Source: Candidatus Hydrogenedentota bacterium
GTDB lineage: Bacteria > Hydrogenedentota > Hydrogenedentia > Hydrogenedentales > JAEUWI01
NCBI GenBank assembly: GCA_024280935.1
Contig: JAJRPE010000074.1
Span: 1 to 36,101, forward strand
Direction: 5' to 3'
DNA: 36,101 nucleotides
Made by a program: the position numbers and the translations under genes
Notes under the pieces: model-generated
Database searches by the model: none
What the model saw: only the letters and a program-made list of their open reading frames with translations
What the model was told of the DNA's origin: nothing
Shown: piece by piece, positions 1-7,701 of the stretch
Layout: each line of letters starts with the position of its first letter
How positions within the stretch are numbered: the first letter of the stretch is position 1

Positions 1-235
1 CATGGTCATCATCGTCACCATGGTCATCGTCGTCACCATGGTCATCATCGTCACCATGGTCATCGTCGTCACCATGGTCATCGTCGTCACCATGGTCATC
101 GTCGTCACCATGGTCATCGTCGTCACCATGGTCATCGTCGTCGCCATGCTCATCGTCGTCACCATGGTCATCATCGTCACCATGGTCATCATCGTCACCA
201 TGGTCATCGTCGTCACCATGGTCATCATCACCGTC
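1..235. repeat. 18-bp tandem repeat encoding (GDDDDH)n
   Basis: Thirteen consecutive 18-base units begin at 2, 20, 38 and every 18 bases to 218, with only third-base changes and one variant at 146 (His-Gly to Glu-His context). On the minus strand each unit reads Gly-Asp-Asp-Asp-Asp-His in the frame of the PilX-like gene. The array continues past the left edge, so its true copy number is unknown. The opposite strand reads as an artefactual Met-Val-Ile-Val-Val-Thr repeat. Confidence 0.95.
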
Positions 236-1555
236 GTCATTTCCGTCGCTGTCGCCCGATTTGAAGCTTAAATCTCCCATAATTTCAATTTGCCCGTTAA
301 TTTCCAACACGTTTGAGTCCGCATTAAAATACAGATAATCATCGTCTGCCACGCGATTTTCTGGATTGTCGTCGTCAGGATTGGTGGCATTGAAGTAGAA
401 AGATTCGTCCGTTCTGATGACCAAGTCACCATCAAACTGTCCGTCACTGAGCACCTCGTCAAAATACTCCGTGTGCGTATAGGGTGCCCCACCACCCGCA
501 ACCTCAACACGTTCCCCAAACTCGGGGTCAATATAGTCCCCATCCAGCAAGGGGAGATAGGCTCGCTCTCCAAAGCGATAGGTACTGGAATACCCATTGT
601 CGCTATATACGGAAGTGGGCGCGCCTCGTCGCCCATCATCCTCGACATTCGCCCCCGTCCAGCCATCCTCCACAAAGGTCACATCAACAGAAGCCTTGGC
701 TCCCGTATCATCCGTCTCGCCCGCGTCTCCAAAGACGGAATCTCCAGAAAGCAGTACAAGGCCGTTTCTCACCTGAACCCGCGTATTAAGGGTGAGTACG
801 TCGCTACCGTTCCAAACACGCGACTCAAGATCAGGCAAGCGCTCGTTCAACGCGTCGGGCATGTCTGCGTAACTGTTGCTAACAGAAAACGCGCTGCCGC
901 CGAATGCAACGCCACCCTCTAGTATGTTGTCGCCCAGGACATGAATGCTGCCATGGATATCGGCATCCCCCGTTACGGCACCGCCGACGGTGCCCTCACC
1001 AGCGAAAACGGCATTGTCCCAAATGCTGAAATTAATTTCCCGTGCAATGATTTCCGCAATGCGCTCCGTCGGCCCACTCTTCGCCATCGCATAAATGGTC
1101 ATATAGCCCTCTTCTTCGGGGCCATCGGTCAAGTCATCACCATTGTTATCAAAGCCATCGTCCTCCCAGCGCTGAACGACCGTCAATGACTGCACATCAG
1201 CCAGTGCTACATTGATGAGCGGCGACACTTCCTCGCTATCAAATGAAGGCAGATTCAAATCACTTCCCGGGGCCACCGGCAGCCACCTCTCGGGGTCAAC
1301 GCCAACAAAACCATCGCCGCCGTCTTCAATGTCTCGCCAACTCACCGCAGCGGCCGATTCAAGACCAGGCAAACAATTCTCGAAGAATTCCTGTTGGTTT
1401 ACGTGGCGGCTTTGCTGCACAATGCGCAACGTAATCGCACTCATCACAGCCAATGCAATTACCGCCAGTATCAGCGCCGACACCAACGCCATCCCTTTGT
1501 TCGTCTCTGTGTTCGTCTCTGTGTTCGCTTCTTTTTGATATTGTTTGGTTTTCAT
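1..1555 (-). CDS. PilX-like minor pilin / pilus assembly protein with Asp-His repeat tail (partial)
   Basis: The reading frame opens at an ATG at 1555 and stays open to the left edge (about 518 codons seen), so the C-terminus is missing. A hydrophilic leader (KTKQYQKEANTE...) is followed by a single hydrophobic helix near residues 22-45 (GMALVSALILAVIALAVM), as in PilX-type proteins that lack the usual Glu at +5. A long, acidic, beta-rich region follows, and from about residue 440 an uninterrupted G-D-D-D-D-H repeat. GAGGAA lies 7 bases before the ATG, inside the end of the preceding pilin gene, and only 3 bases separate the genes, so this is the last visible gene of a PilV-PilW-PilX order. 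It probably acts in the inner membrane and periplasm as a type IV pilus or pseudopilus minor component. The family call rests on the N-terminus and gene order. Confidence 0.7.
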   Translation of the reverse strand, partial: MKTKQYQKEANTETNTETNKGMALVSALILAVIALAVMSAITLRIVQQSRHVNQQEFFENCLPGLESAAAVSWRDIEDGGDGFVGVDPERWLPVAPGSDLNLPSFDSEEVSPLINVALADVQSLTVVQRWEDDGFDNNGDDLTDGPEEEGYMTIYAMAKSGPTERIAEIIAREINFSIWDNAVFAGEGTVGGAVTGDADIHGSIHVLGDNILEGGVAFGGSAFSVSNSYADMPDALNERLPDLESRVWNGSDVLTLNTRVQVRNGLVLLSGDSVFGDAGETDDTGAKASVDVTFVEDGWTGANVEDDGRRGAPTSVYSDNGYSSTYRFGERAYLPLLDGDYIDPEFGERVEVAGGGAPYTHTEYFDEVLSDGQFDGDLVIRTDESFYFNATNPDDDNPENRVADDDYLYFNADSNVLEINGQIEIMGDLSFKSGDSDGNDDGDDDHGDDDDHGDDDDHGDDDDHGDDDEHGDDDDHGDDDDHGDDDDHGDDDDHGDDDDHGDDDDHGDDDDHGDDDDH

Positions 1556-1558
1556 AGG

Positions 1559-2188
1559 CTAGTTCCTCGGCACAATCGTTTGTTCGATACTGGAAATAGT
1601 ATCGATACCATGGGGCGCCACCTTCTGCCCCGACTGTATAACGACATGTATTCCATCAGCGAGCCACTCGAACCGAAGACCGGGATCGAGAACTCCATTA
1701 CCGTTAGTATCTTCGGTCACGCCAAGCACACCGTCACCGTCCGAATCCTCACTTGGAAGCAAATTATTCGCCAATACAATAATTTTATCGTCCGTAAACA
1801 GAATCAACTGCGACTCGGCAATACCGTCCTCGTTCAGATCGTCGACATCCCGCATGAGAACCCGCTCGGGACTCAACTCGAGTTTTAATTCCGCGTTTAA
1901 TGGTATGCCATTGCCATCGGCATCCACGGGAATTTGATAGGTCAACACATCGCTGCCATCGCCCGAAATAGCCACCGAAGCTTCCGTCGCTTGCCGCAGA
2001 TCCCGAATCATTCTGAGCGCGGCAATGCGCACATCGTCATCGATCGTGGTTTTTGAAACTTGAATATCGGCGGCGCGACTCATCCCAAGCATAAGAGAAA
2101 ACCACATCCCCATCACGACGGTCATAATCGCCATGGCAATCATCAGTTCAAGTAAGGTCATACCCTTTGTAGCACCCATAATCACCAC
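1559..2188 (-). CDS. PilW/GspJ-like prepilin with N-terminal methylation motif
   Basis: This 209-residue protein carries a class III prepilin signal: a short leader ending KG, cleaved before MTLLELMIAMAIM, with Glu at position +5 of the mature protein, then a hydrophobic helix to about residue 36. The body resembles PilW/GspJ pseudopilins. It contains several Asp-rich loops (VDADGNG, DLNEDG) and a calcium-loop-like pair near residues 148-168 (DSDGDG followed by DTNGNG). The start overlaps the end of the upstream PilV-like gene by 7 bases; an in-frame ATG at 2179 is an alternative start. It would assemble with its neighbours at the tip of a type IV pilus or a type II secretion pseudopilus. The fine distinction between PilW and GspJ cannot be made by eye. 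Confidence 0.8.
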   Translation of the reverse strand: MVIMGATKGMTLLELMIAMAIMTVVMGMWFSLMLGMSRAADIQVSKTTIDDDVRIAALRMIRDLRQATEASVAISGDGSDVLTYQIPVDADGNGIPLNAELKLELSPERVLMRDVDDLNEDGIAESQLILFTDDKIIVLANNLLPSEDSDGDGVLGVTEDTNGNGVLDPGLRFEWLADGIHVVIQSGQKVAPHGIDTISSIEQTIVPRN

Positions 2189-2637
2189 CCCACCATAGTT
2201 GAAGCCGACCGCCTGTATTCTTGCCCACGACGATCTATCCAGTGCATTGATACCCGAACTTCCAGCGGATTGGGCAAGCCAGCTTGCAGATCGTCGCCTA
2301 TCTCCTCCAGCGGCAGCAAATGAAACTCCTCTTCTTCATCAATGTATTCGGCGCTAACCTCAACCTCTTCTCCCAGACCAGAAAGTTCCGGCGGCACGTA
2401 TTCTAATAACTCGTCAATATTCAGGGACTGCAATTCTTCAATCACTGTGCCGATGTGGGCCAGAGCAATGCTTCGCTGCTTGGTAACTTCTTGCACCATG
2501 TAAAACTGGAGCAGCGATCCAAAAAGGAAAACAATGAGGACAACGAAAATTGTCGATGCAAACATCACCTCAAGAAGGGTGAACCCTGCATTCGATCTTT
2601 GTACCGGCTCTCTCTCAGTTCGTTTTTGAATCGTCAT
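2182..2637 (-). CDS. PilV/GspI-like prepilin
   Basis: This 151-residue protein has the motif NAG followed by FTLLEVMFAS at about residues 17-27: the prepilin peptidase site, with Glu+5. A strongly hydrophobic helix runs to about residue 48 (VVLIVFLFGSLLQF). The remainder is short and acidic (EEVEV, DEEEEF) and ends in Trp, consistent with the small PilV/GspI class. The start is well defined: GGAGG lies six bases before the ATG. It is the first gene of a three-gene minor-pilin operon, overlapping the next gene by 7 bases. Prepilin status is clear; the subclass is less certain. Confidence 0.82.
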   Translation of the reverse strand: MTIQKRTEREPVQRSNAGFTLLEVMFASTIFVVLIVFLFGSLLQFYMVQEVTKQRSIALAHIGTVIEELQSLNIDELLEYVPPELSGLGEEVEVSAEYIDEEEEFHLLPLEEIGDDLQAGLPNPLEVRVSMHWIDRRGQEYRRSASTMVGW

Positions 2638-2834
2638 ATGTCACCTCCAGAATTGGACCATGACAATGATACCAGAAATTTTCCAGAAATACATAATTAT
2701 TGACAAAACATTTGTATTGCCCATATTTTATACTTGAAATGAATATAAATAGCACGAATACAGCGAGCACTAATAAAACACAACTATGGAATATTCCGCA
2801 CTCAAAAGTATTATTCAAGAGAATGACGTGAGAT
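2638..2834. other. AT-rich intergenic region with a possible rightward promoter
   Basis: This gap is clearly AT-richer than its surroundings and must hold the promoter of the leftward pilin operon, although no good minus-strand -35/-10 pair is visible. On the plus strand TTGACA at 2700-2705 is followed after 18 bases by TATTTT at 2724-2729, a fair sigma-70-like pair pointing towards the small ORF at 2835. The ORFs that cross this region are low-complexity and not convincing. Confidence 0.35.
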
Positions 2835-3101
2835 TTGCACACTTTACAGGCACCAGAACACAATCGAATTCAGGGCATCAAGGACGATGGGAAGCTTGCA
2901 AGAACCCACTCCTGGAACCCAACTCCGGGTCCCCCCATCGCCCTCGGCGAACTCATGAACGCCGGTCAACGCTGTACCCGTAGCCTCAGTCCGGACTATT
3001 CCACCTGGCACCGCCATCGGGATCCAACAGCCCTCGAAGGCCGCCTATCCTCCTGGCACCTTGCAACAGGTTTCAATTTGATTGGTGCCCTTGTCCCTTA
3101 A
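2835..3101 (+). CDS. small hypothetical ORF, possibly a gene remnant
   Basis: An 88-codon frame opens at a TTG (2835) just after an in-frame TGA at 2829. It ends at 3101, overlapping the convergent PQQ-propeller gene by a few bases. From about 2930 onward most third bases are C, which resembles real coding sequence rather than chance; the segment reads ALGELMNAGQRC then SLSPDYSTWH and SSWHLATG. I do not recognise it. No good ribosome binding site precedes the TTG, so it may be the 3' piece of a decayed gene rather than an intact small protein. Confidence 0.3.
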   Translation: MHTLQAPEHNRIQGIKDDGKLARTHSWNPTPGPPIALGELMNAGQRCTRSLSPDYSTWHRHRDPTALEGRLSSWHLATGFNLIGALVP

Positions 3102-4246
3102 CGCGCTTCAATGCGATACAAGCTGCGCTCGCTCCGAATGAATACGGCCTCTCCACACAGTGCTGGCGAGGCAAAGGTGCGTTCTTCGAGCGCGTTCTCC
3201 GCCAAGAGCTGGAACTTCTTTCCCGCCTGGACCACCGTCACGCCGTCCTCGTTGGTGGCACATATTCGCTTGTTGGCGTAAACAGGCGAGGCCGAAAACC
3301 TTCCCCCGACACGCTCCCGCCAATGAACACGCCCCGTCACGGCATCGACGCAGGAAAACACGCCCCGGTCGCTAACGAAGTAAAGCTCGTCGCCCACCGC
3401 CAGCATGGAAGGCGTATGTGGAGCGCTCTCCTCCGATGTCCAGGCCACATGGGTATCGCTCACATCGCCCCGCCCGCCCGTGCGAATGGGGTAAACACGA
3501 CAGGGCCTGACAAACCCCGTGGCGATAAAAACGAGGCCGTGGGTGGTTACCGGACGGGGCACGACGGAGAACCCTTCCCCGTAACGAACGCGCCAGACTT
3601 CGGCTCCGTCGTTGACATCGTAGGCACCGACCAGCCCGCTCCCGGCACTTACGACCAGCTTCCGGCCATGGTCATCAATAAGCAATGGCGTGCTGAATGA
3701 AAACTTCTTGGAAGCCTGTGTTTTCCGCTCTGTTCGCCAGACTACCTTCCCCGTGCTCTGGTCGAGCACCACGATAAAGGACTCGTCCGTGGCATCGCAG
3801 CTAAACACCAATTTACCGTCATAGAGAATCGGGGAGCCGCCGCTGCCGTGTGGCGTTTCGTAGGCCAGGCCCGTCTGGTGCCATAAAACCGTGCCGTCGG
3901 TGTCCAGACAAGCCGTGCCCATAGGGCCAAAGTGAACATAGACCCGGCCATCCGCGACAATCGGAGTGGGACCGGCATAACCATTTTTGGTGTGTTTCTT
4001 CGATTGGCTTGATCGGCGGAAGATCTCCACACCCCATAATATGGTGCCTGCGTCGGCACCGACGCAAATAGCCCGCAACGACAGGCCATCATCCTGCTCA
4101 TCCTCAACCGCCGTGGTGATGTAAATAAAACCATCGTATACGGTCGGGGAGGACTAACCGGCCCCGGGGATTTTCCGCTTCCACACTATATTCTTCTCTG
4201 GACTCCACACCAGACCCAGCAGAAAAGTCAGTCCGAGAAATAAATA
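3098..4246 (-). pseudogene. PQQ-binding-like beta-propeller (BamB-like) protein, 5'-truncated with an in-frame amber
   Basis: The intact part is a 326-codon frame from a TTG at 4078, with repeated propeller blades (AGTILWG, DGTVLWHQ, TGKVVWRTE, DGAEVWRV, TGRVHWRE), each ending in the W-R/W-x type of PQQ-like quinoprotein repeats. Homology-like sequence continues upstream in the same frame: SSPTVYDGFIYITTAVE is the usual first blade of planctomycete-type exported propellers. It is preceded by a TAG at 4154-4156 and then by WSPEKNIVWKRKIPGAG, which normally joins directly to SSPTV. A second stop, TAA, lies at 4247-4249 at the edge of a palindromic repeat. No signal peptide or WPQWRGP-type start remains. 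I read this as a decayed gene; translation from the TTG would give an incomplete, leaderless propeller. A sequencing error could explain the amber but not the missing N-terminus. Confidence 0.72.
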
Positions 4247-4317
4247 TTAACCTCAAAGAACGCAGAAAGCGCAAAGAAGAACGGCTCTTTGAGTTCTCTG
4301 CGTTCTTTGAGGTTAAT
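4246..4317. repeat. 21-bp perfect inverted repeat with AAGAACGCAGA-type arms
   Basis: The arm ATTAACCTCAAAGAACGCAG(A) at 4246-4266 is the exact reverse complement of 4297-4317, separated by 30 bases. The spacer carries related purine-rich words (GCGCAAAGAAGAA). It lies exactly where the propeller pseudogene loses its 5' end. It resembles the purine-rich intergenic repeats also seen near 11.6 and 20.1 kb. Confidence 0.85.
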
Positions 4318-4443
4318 CATATCTGTTGATATTGCGAGGGCCTGAAATATTTGTGTCGTTATTATTCGTGGTCATTCGTGGCCAACATATTGTTGTGATT
4401 TTTGGGCGTTCTCAATCGAGTAAGGCACTGAGAGGAACGGGCT

Positions 4444-5894
4444 GTGAAAGATAAACGATTGTTCCCTTGTGGACAAACTTGTCGTGAATTCGTCTGGGAC
4501 ATGGGCGCGGGCTTTGCCGGTCTGGCCTTGTCCAGCCTGCTGTCCGGCGATGGCTTTTTTCCTCCCCGGCAATGGCGGCCGCGCAGAATCCCCTCGCGGC
4601 CCATCCACCGCAGTTTGCCACGAAAGCCAAGTCGTGTATATTTCTGATGATGAACGGGGCGCCCAGCCAGGTCGATACCTTTGACTTCAAGCCTGCCCTG
4701 GCAAAATACGCGGGCAAGACCACGCCCGAGGAAATGAAGTACATCAACTCGGGGGGCCGCAAGGTCGGCTATCTGCCCCCCGCTTGGCGCGACTTCAAGC
4801 CCGGCGGCGAGAGCGGTTTACTGATTTCTGATTACTTTCCCAACGTGAGAAAACACGCCGACAAGCTCTGCGTCATCAACTCGTGCCATACGGACAGCCA
4901 CGCCCACGGCTCCGCCCTGGTCGCCATGAACACGGGCAAGACTTTTATCGGTCGGCCTTCACTGGGAAGTTGGTGTACCTACGGCCTTGGCACAGCGAAC
5001 CAGAGTCTGCCGGGCTACGTCGTCATGCTCGACAAACGGGGCGGACCTATCAGTGGCGAGCCGAATTGGTCCAGCGGTTTTATGCCTTCCACCTACTCGG
5101 GCACCCTGTTTCGGCCCATTGGCGACCCGATTCTCGACCTCAAAGGTCCCGCCCACATAACCCGCGAGGCACAATGCGCTCAACTTGACCTCTTGGCACA
5201 GCTCAACGAAGCGCATCTTGCGGGCCTGCCGGGCGGGCAGAAACTTGCGGCACGGGTCGAATCCTATGAACTGGCCTATCGCATGCAATCCGAAGCGCCC
5301 GAAGCGGTGGACATCGCCAAGGAAACTCCCGAGACGTTGAAGATGTATGGCGTCGATCAGGAACCGACGGACGAATTCGGCCGTAATTGCCTCGTGGCCC
5401 GGCGATTGGTCGAACGGGGCGTTCGATTTGTACAGCTTTATTCCGGCGGCGGCCACCTGGAAGAAACCTGTGATGCCCACGAGAGCATCGAAAAGAACCC
5501 CGGTCGACACGGCGCGGAAGTTGCCCTGCCCATTGCTGCCCTCCTGAGCGACCTGGAGCAGCGCGGAATGCTGGACGAAACCCTGGTTGTCTGGGGGGGA
5601 GAGTTTGGCCGCATGCCCTTCAGCGAAGGCAAGGATGCCCCCGGCCGCAATCACAATCCCTATGGGTTCACCATGTGGATGGCCGGTGGCGGTGTCCGTG
5701 GCGGCATGACCTACGGCAAGACCGATGAACTGGGCTTCCAGGCCGTGGAAAACAAAGTCCACCTCCATGACATTCACGCCACGATTTTGCACCTGATGGG
5801 CATGGACCACGAGCGGCTCACCTACTTTCACCAGGGCCGCCAGGAAAGCCTCACCGATGTCGGCGACCGGGTCGTGCATGAGGTACTGGCGTAA
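4444..5894 (+). CDS. DUF1501 (sulfatase-like fold) protein with a one-base frameshift near its N-terminus
   Basis: A 440-codon frame (from 4572) carries the DUF1501 core: FLMMNGAPSQVDTFDFKP, a metal-site-like VVWGGEFGRMP followed by GRNHNPYGFTMW, and a closing HATILHLMGMDH. The natural N-terminus lies upstream in another frame. A GTG at 4444, preceded by GAGAGGAA, encodes LFPCGQTCREFVWDMGAGF and GLALSSLL, the usual DUF1501 export leader. The frames join at a run of six T (4555-4560); one more T would give a continuous protein of about 483 residues. The leader has Cys-Arg where the Tat motif normally has Arg-Arg. DUF1501 proteins are usually exported and often neighbour DUF1549/DUF1553 cytochromes, absent here. 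The function of the family is unknown. Confidence 0.85.
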
Positions 5895-5918
5895 AGAGGC
5901 CGGGCCACGACCAACGAC

Positions 5919-5986
5919 CGTCATCCTCGCGAACGCGGGGATCCAATGGTGACTTGGTGCAAATCTACGCGTTCTGGATTCCCACG
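5919..5986. repeat. REP-like palindrome between convergent genes
   Basis: CGCGGGGATCCA at 5934-5945 pairs with TGGATTCCCACG at 5975-5986 (10 of 12 bases). The left side also carries CGTCATCCTCGCG, the widespread CGTCATTCCCGCG-type intergenic word. It lies between the stops of the plus-strand DUF1501 gene and the minus-strand GH10-like gene and could end transcription from both. A related word (CCGTCATCCCCG) recurs near 27.92 kb. Confidence 0.6.
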
Positions 5987-6003
5987 TTCATGCAGGCGCG
6001 GGG

Positions 6004-7605
6004 TCAGGCATATTGGATGCGTATTTCGGCCCCGGTGAGTTGTACAGGGCTTGAGGCATCAGCGCCCAGTATTCCCTCGATCTTATTCGCGCCAACACGC
6101 ACCATGGACAAGGGCACCGGGCCGGTGAGCCAGAATAGTCCGATAGACTCTTCGAGTTCTGGATTCCGCGTGAGCACCACGGCTTGACCATTGACCCTGA
6201 TACTTGGAGCGCATTCCCCATCCACTTGCAGTCGCAGCTCCGCCTTTCCGGCTGCGGGGACATCGGACACGGGGATCTCAATTGTCGTGGCGGTGCTCTT
6301 CGTCAAAGGCTTTGGAAGACACTTCGCGTGAGGAACCACGTGGTTGATGTATCCGTGGGTTTTCATGTGGGCCTCGTTGTCGAGGCAGAACAGCTTGTCC
6401 TTTCCCGCGAGCGTGTCTGCAGCACCCAGCTCGGAGAAGGCCTGGCGGACCATGGCGTTGTGGCGTTCATCGCCCGGCGAAGGGAATAGATTGAAGAGAC
6501 TGACACCAGCGGCGCCCTGCGCAAAGGCATTCGCGGCGGTGGCACGCCAGGCCTCAATGCCATAGAGTTTTCCCTTCCCGTAGGGCGCACGGCGCGTCAT
6601 GCCGGAGGCACTGATGCACGGATAGGCCGGTACGCCATGCTGCTGGCAGAGTTCGGCGACTTCCGCCGTGGGCATGGAAAAGGGCACGTAGCCCCCGCCG
6701 ATGGTTACAAAATCTACGAGACCCTCGTCGAGCCAGGCGCTGATGTCGGTCCCCATGTAGCGGCCCTGCGCACGGGTGAGGGCAACCCGCGTGGCAAGCA
6801 GGATGGGCCGACCGCGCTCCTTGCCGATCCCTTCAAGCATCGTCCGAACCTCGCGCATGAGCCCGGTCAGCAGATCGATCTCGGCCTGGGTCGCGGCTTT
6901 CCCGCCCACGGTCTCTGGAAAATGGATGGGGTGGCGCAACCAGTCCAGGTCAATCCCGTCGACATCATAGTTCTCCGCGACCTCCTTTATCAGCGCTATC
7001 GTACGTTGACGCACATCGGCGCGGCTAAAATCGACACCCGCCCACCAGCGTGCCTGGGAACCCGGCTCATTCGCGGCCCAGTCTTCCCGTTTCCCGAGCA
7101 GCGCATCGGGATGGTCCGTTTTCCACTGGGGCCAGAGTTGCGGGGTAAAGGCATCATGAATGTCGTTCATGCGCAGGGTCCAGATGGCTTCAATGCCGTT
7201 GGCGTGCGCAAAGTTGATGGCGATCTTGAGCGGGTCCGTGCCCTGGTCGAGCAAGGCCTGCATATTATTGTTGGCGAAGGGACCCTCGCGGTTGAGAAAC
7301 ACCTCACCCACCTCCGTCTTGTGCGTGAAGTAATTGAAGGACTGGGTGGTGCAATAAAACAGGGTGTCCACCTGGGTATCGAGCATATGCTTCAGGCGAA
7401 CACCAACGAATCCTTCCGGTGTCGCCGCATCGGGATGCCAGACATCGTCACCGTCGTCGTTAAAGATGATACGGCGCTGCCGACGGGCCAGGGCGTTGCG
7501 AGCTTGCTCCCTGGTTTTCCCGGAAGCAATTGTGGGAAATCCGGCAGCTATGGCAGCTACGGTCGTGTGGCGAAAAAACTCACGCCGGGTGGAGTTCTTT
7601 TTCAT
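6004..7605 (-). CDS. Tat-exported glycosyl hydrolase 10-like (GHL10/DUF187) protein
   Basis: This 533-residue protein starts at an ATG at 7605 with GAGGA seven bases upstream; a longer frame to 7644 lacks a site. The leader STRREFFRHTTVAAIAAG is a clear Tat signal. A TIM-barrel follows with the GHL10/DUF187 feel: RIIFNDDGDD at the start, NGIEAIWTLRMND, an ARWWAGVDFS strand-end motif, then YDVDGIDLDWLRHP, whose Asp residues are the probable active-site strand. The last 120 or so residues form a beta-sandwich-like accessory domain. Substrates of this group are mostly unknown glycans. The gene is followed in the same direction by nothing on its strand until the convergent DUF1501 gene, and it lies 96 bases downstream of the GH20 gene. 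Confidence 0.82.
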   Translation of the reverse strand: MKKNSTRREFFRHTTVAAIAAGFPTIASGKTREQARNALARRQRRIIFNDDGDDVWHPDAATPEGFVGVRLKHMLDTQVDTLFYCTTQSFNYFTHKTEVGEVFLNREGPFANNNMQALLDQGTDPLKIAINFAHANGIEAIWTLRMNDIHDAFTPQLWPQWKTDHPDALLGKREDWAANEPGSQARWWAGVDFSRADVRQRTIALIKEVAENYDVDGIDLDWLRHPIHFPETVGGKAATQAEIDLLTGLMREVRTMLEGIGKERGRPILLATRVALTRAQGRYMGTDISAWLDEGLVDFVTIGGGYVPFSMPTAEVAELCQQHGVPAYPCISASGMTRRAPYGKGKLYGIEAWRATAANAFAQGAAGVSLFNLFPSPGDERHNAMVRQAFSELGAADTLAGKDKLFCLDNEAHMKTHGYINHVVPHAKCLPKPLTKSTATTIEIPVSDVPAAGKAELRLQVDGECAPSIRVNGQAVVLTRNPELEESIGLFWLTGPVPLSMVRVGANKIEGILGADASSPVQLTGAEIRIQYA

Positions 7606-7701
7606 GACATCGTCCTCATTATTTGCTTGTCGTTGAAACTTCACTTCCCCGACAGCCCAAGCAAGAACTGCTCGGTGCCTGGGGCATTCGACGCACCGTG
7701 C

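Noticed and set aside
2-271. Plus-strand ORF of repeated Met-Val-Ile-Val-Val-Thr
   Set aside because: It is the antisense of the Asp/His repeat in the PilX-like gene and exists only because the repeat lacks stops.
2615-2863. Minus-strand 82-codon hydrophobic ORF upstream of the pilin operon
   Set aside because: It overlaps the PilV-like start and lies in AT-rich sequence with no ribosome binding site; the hydrophobicity is a composition effect.
4959-5924. 321-codon ORF opposite the DUF1501 gene
   Set aside because: It is an antisense shadow of a GC-rich coding region with no recognisable domain.
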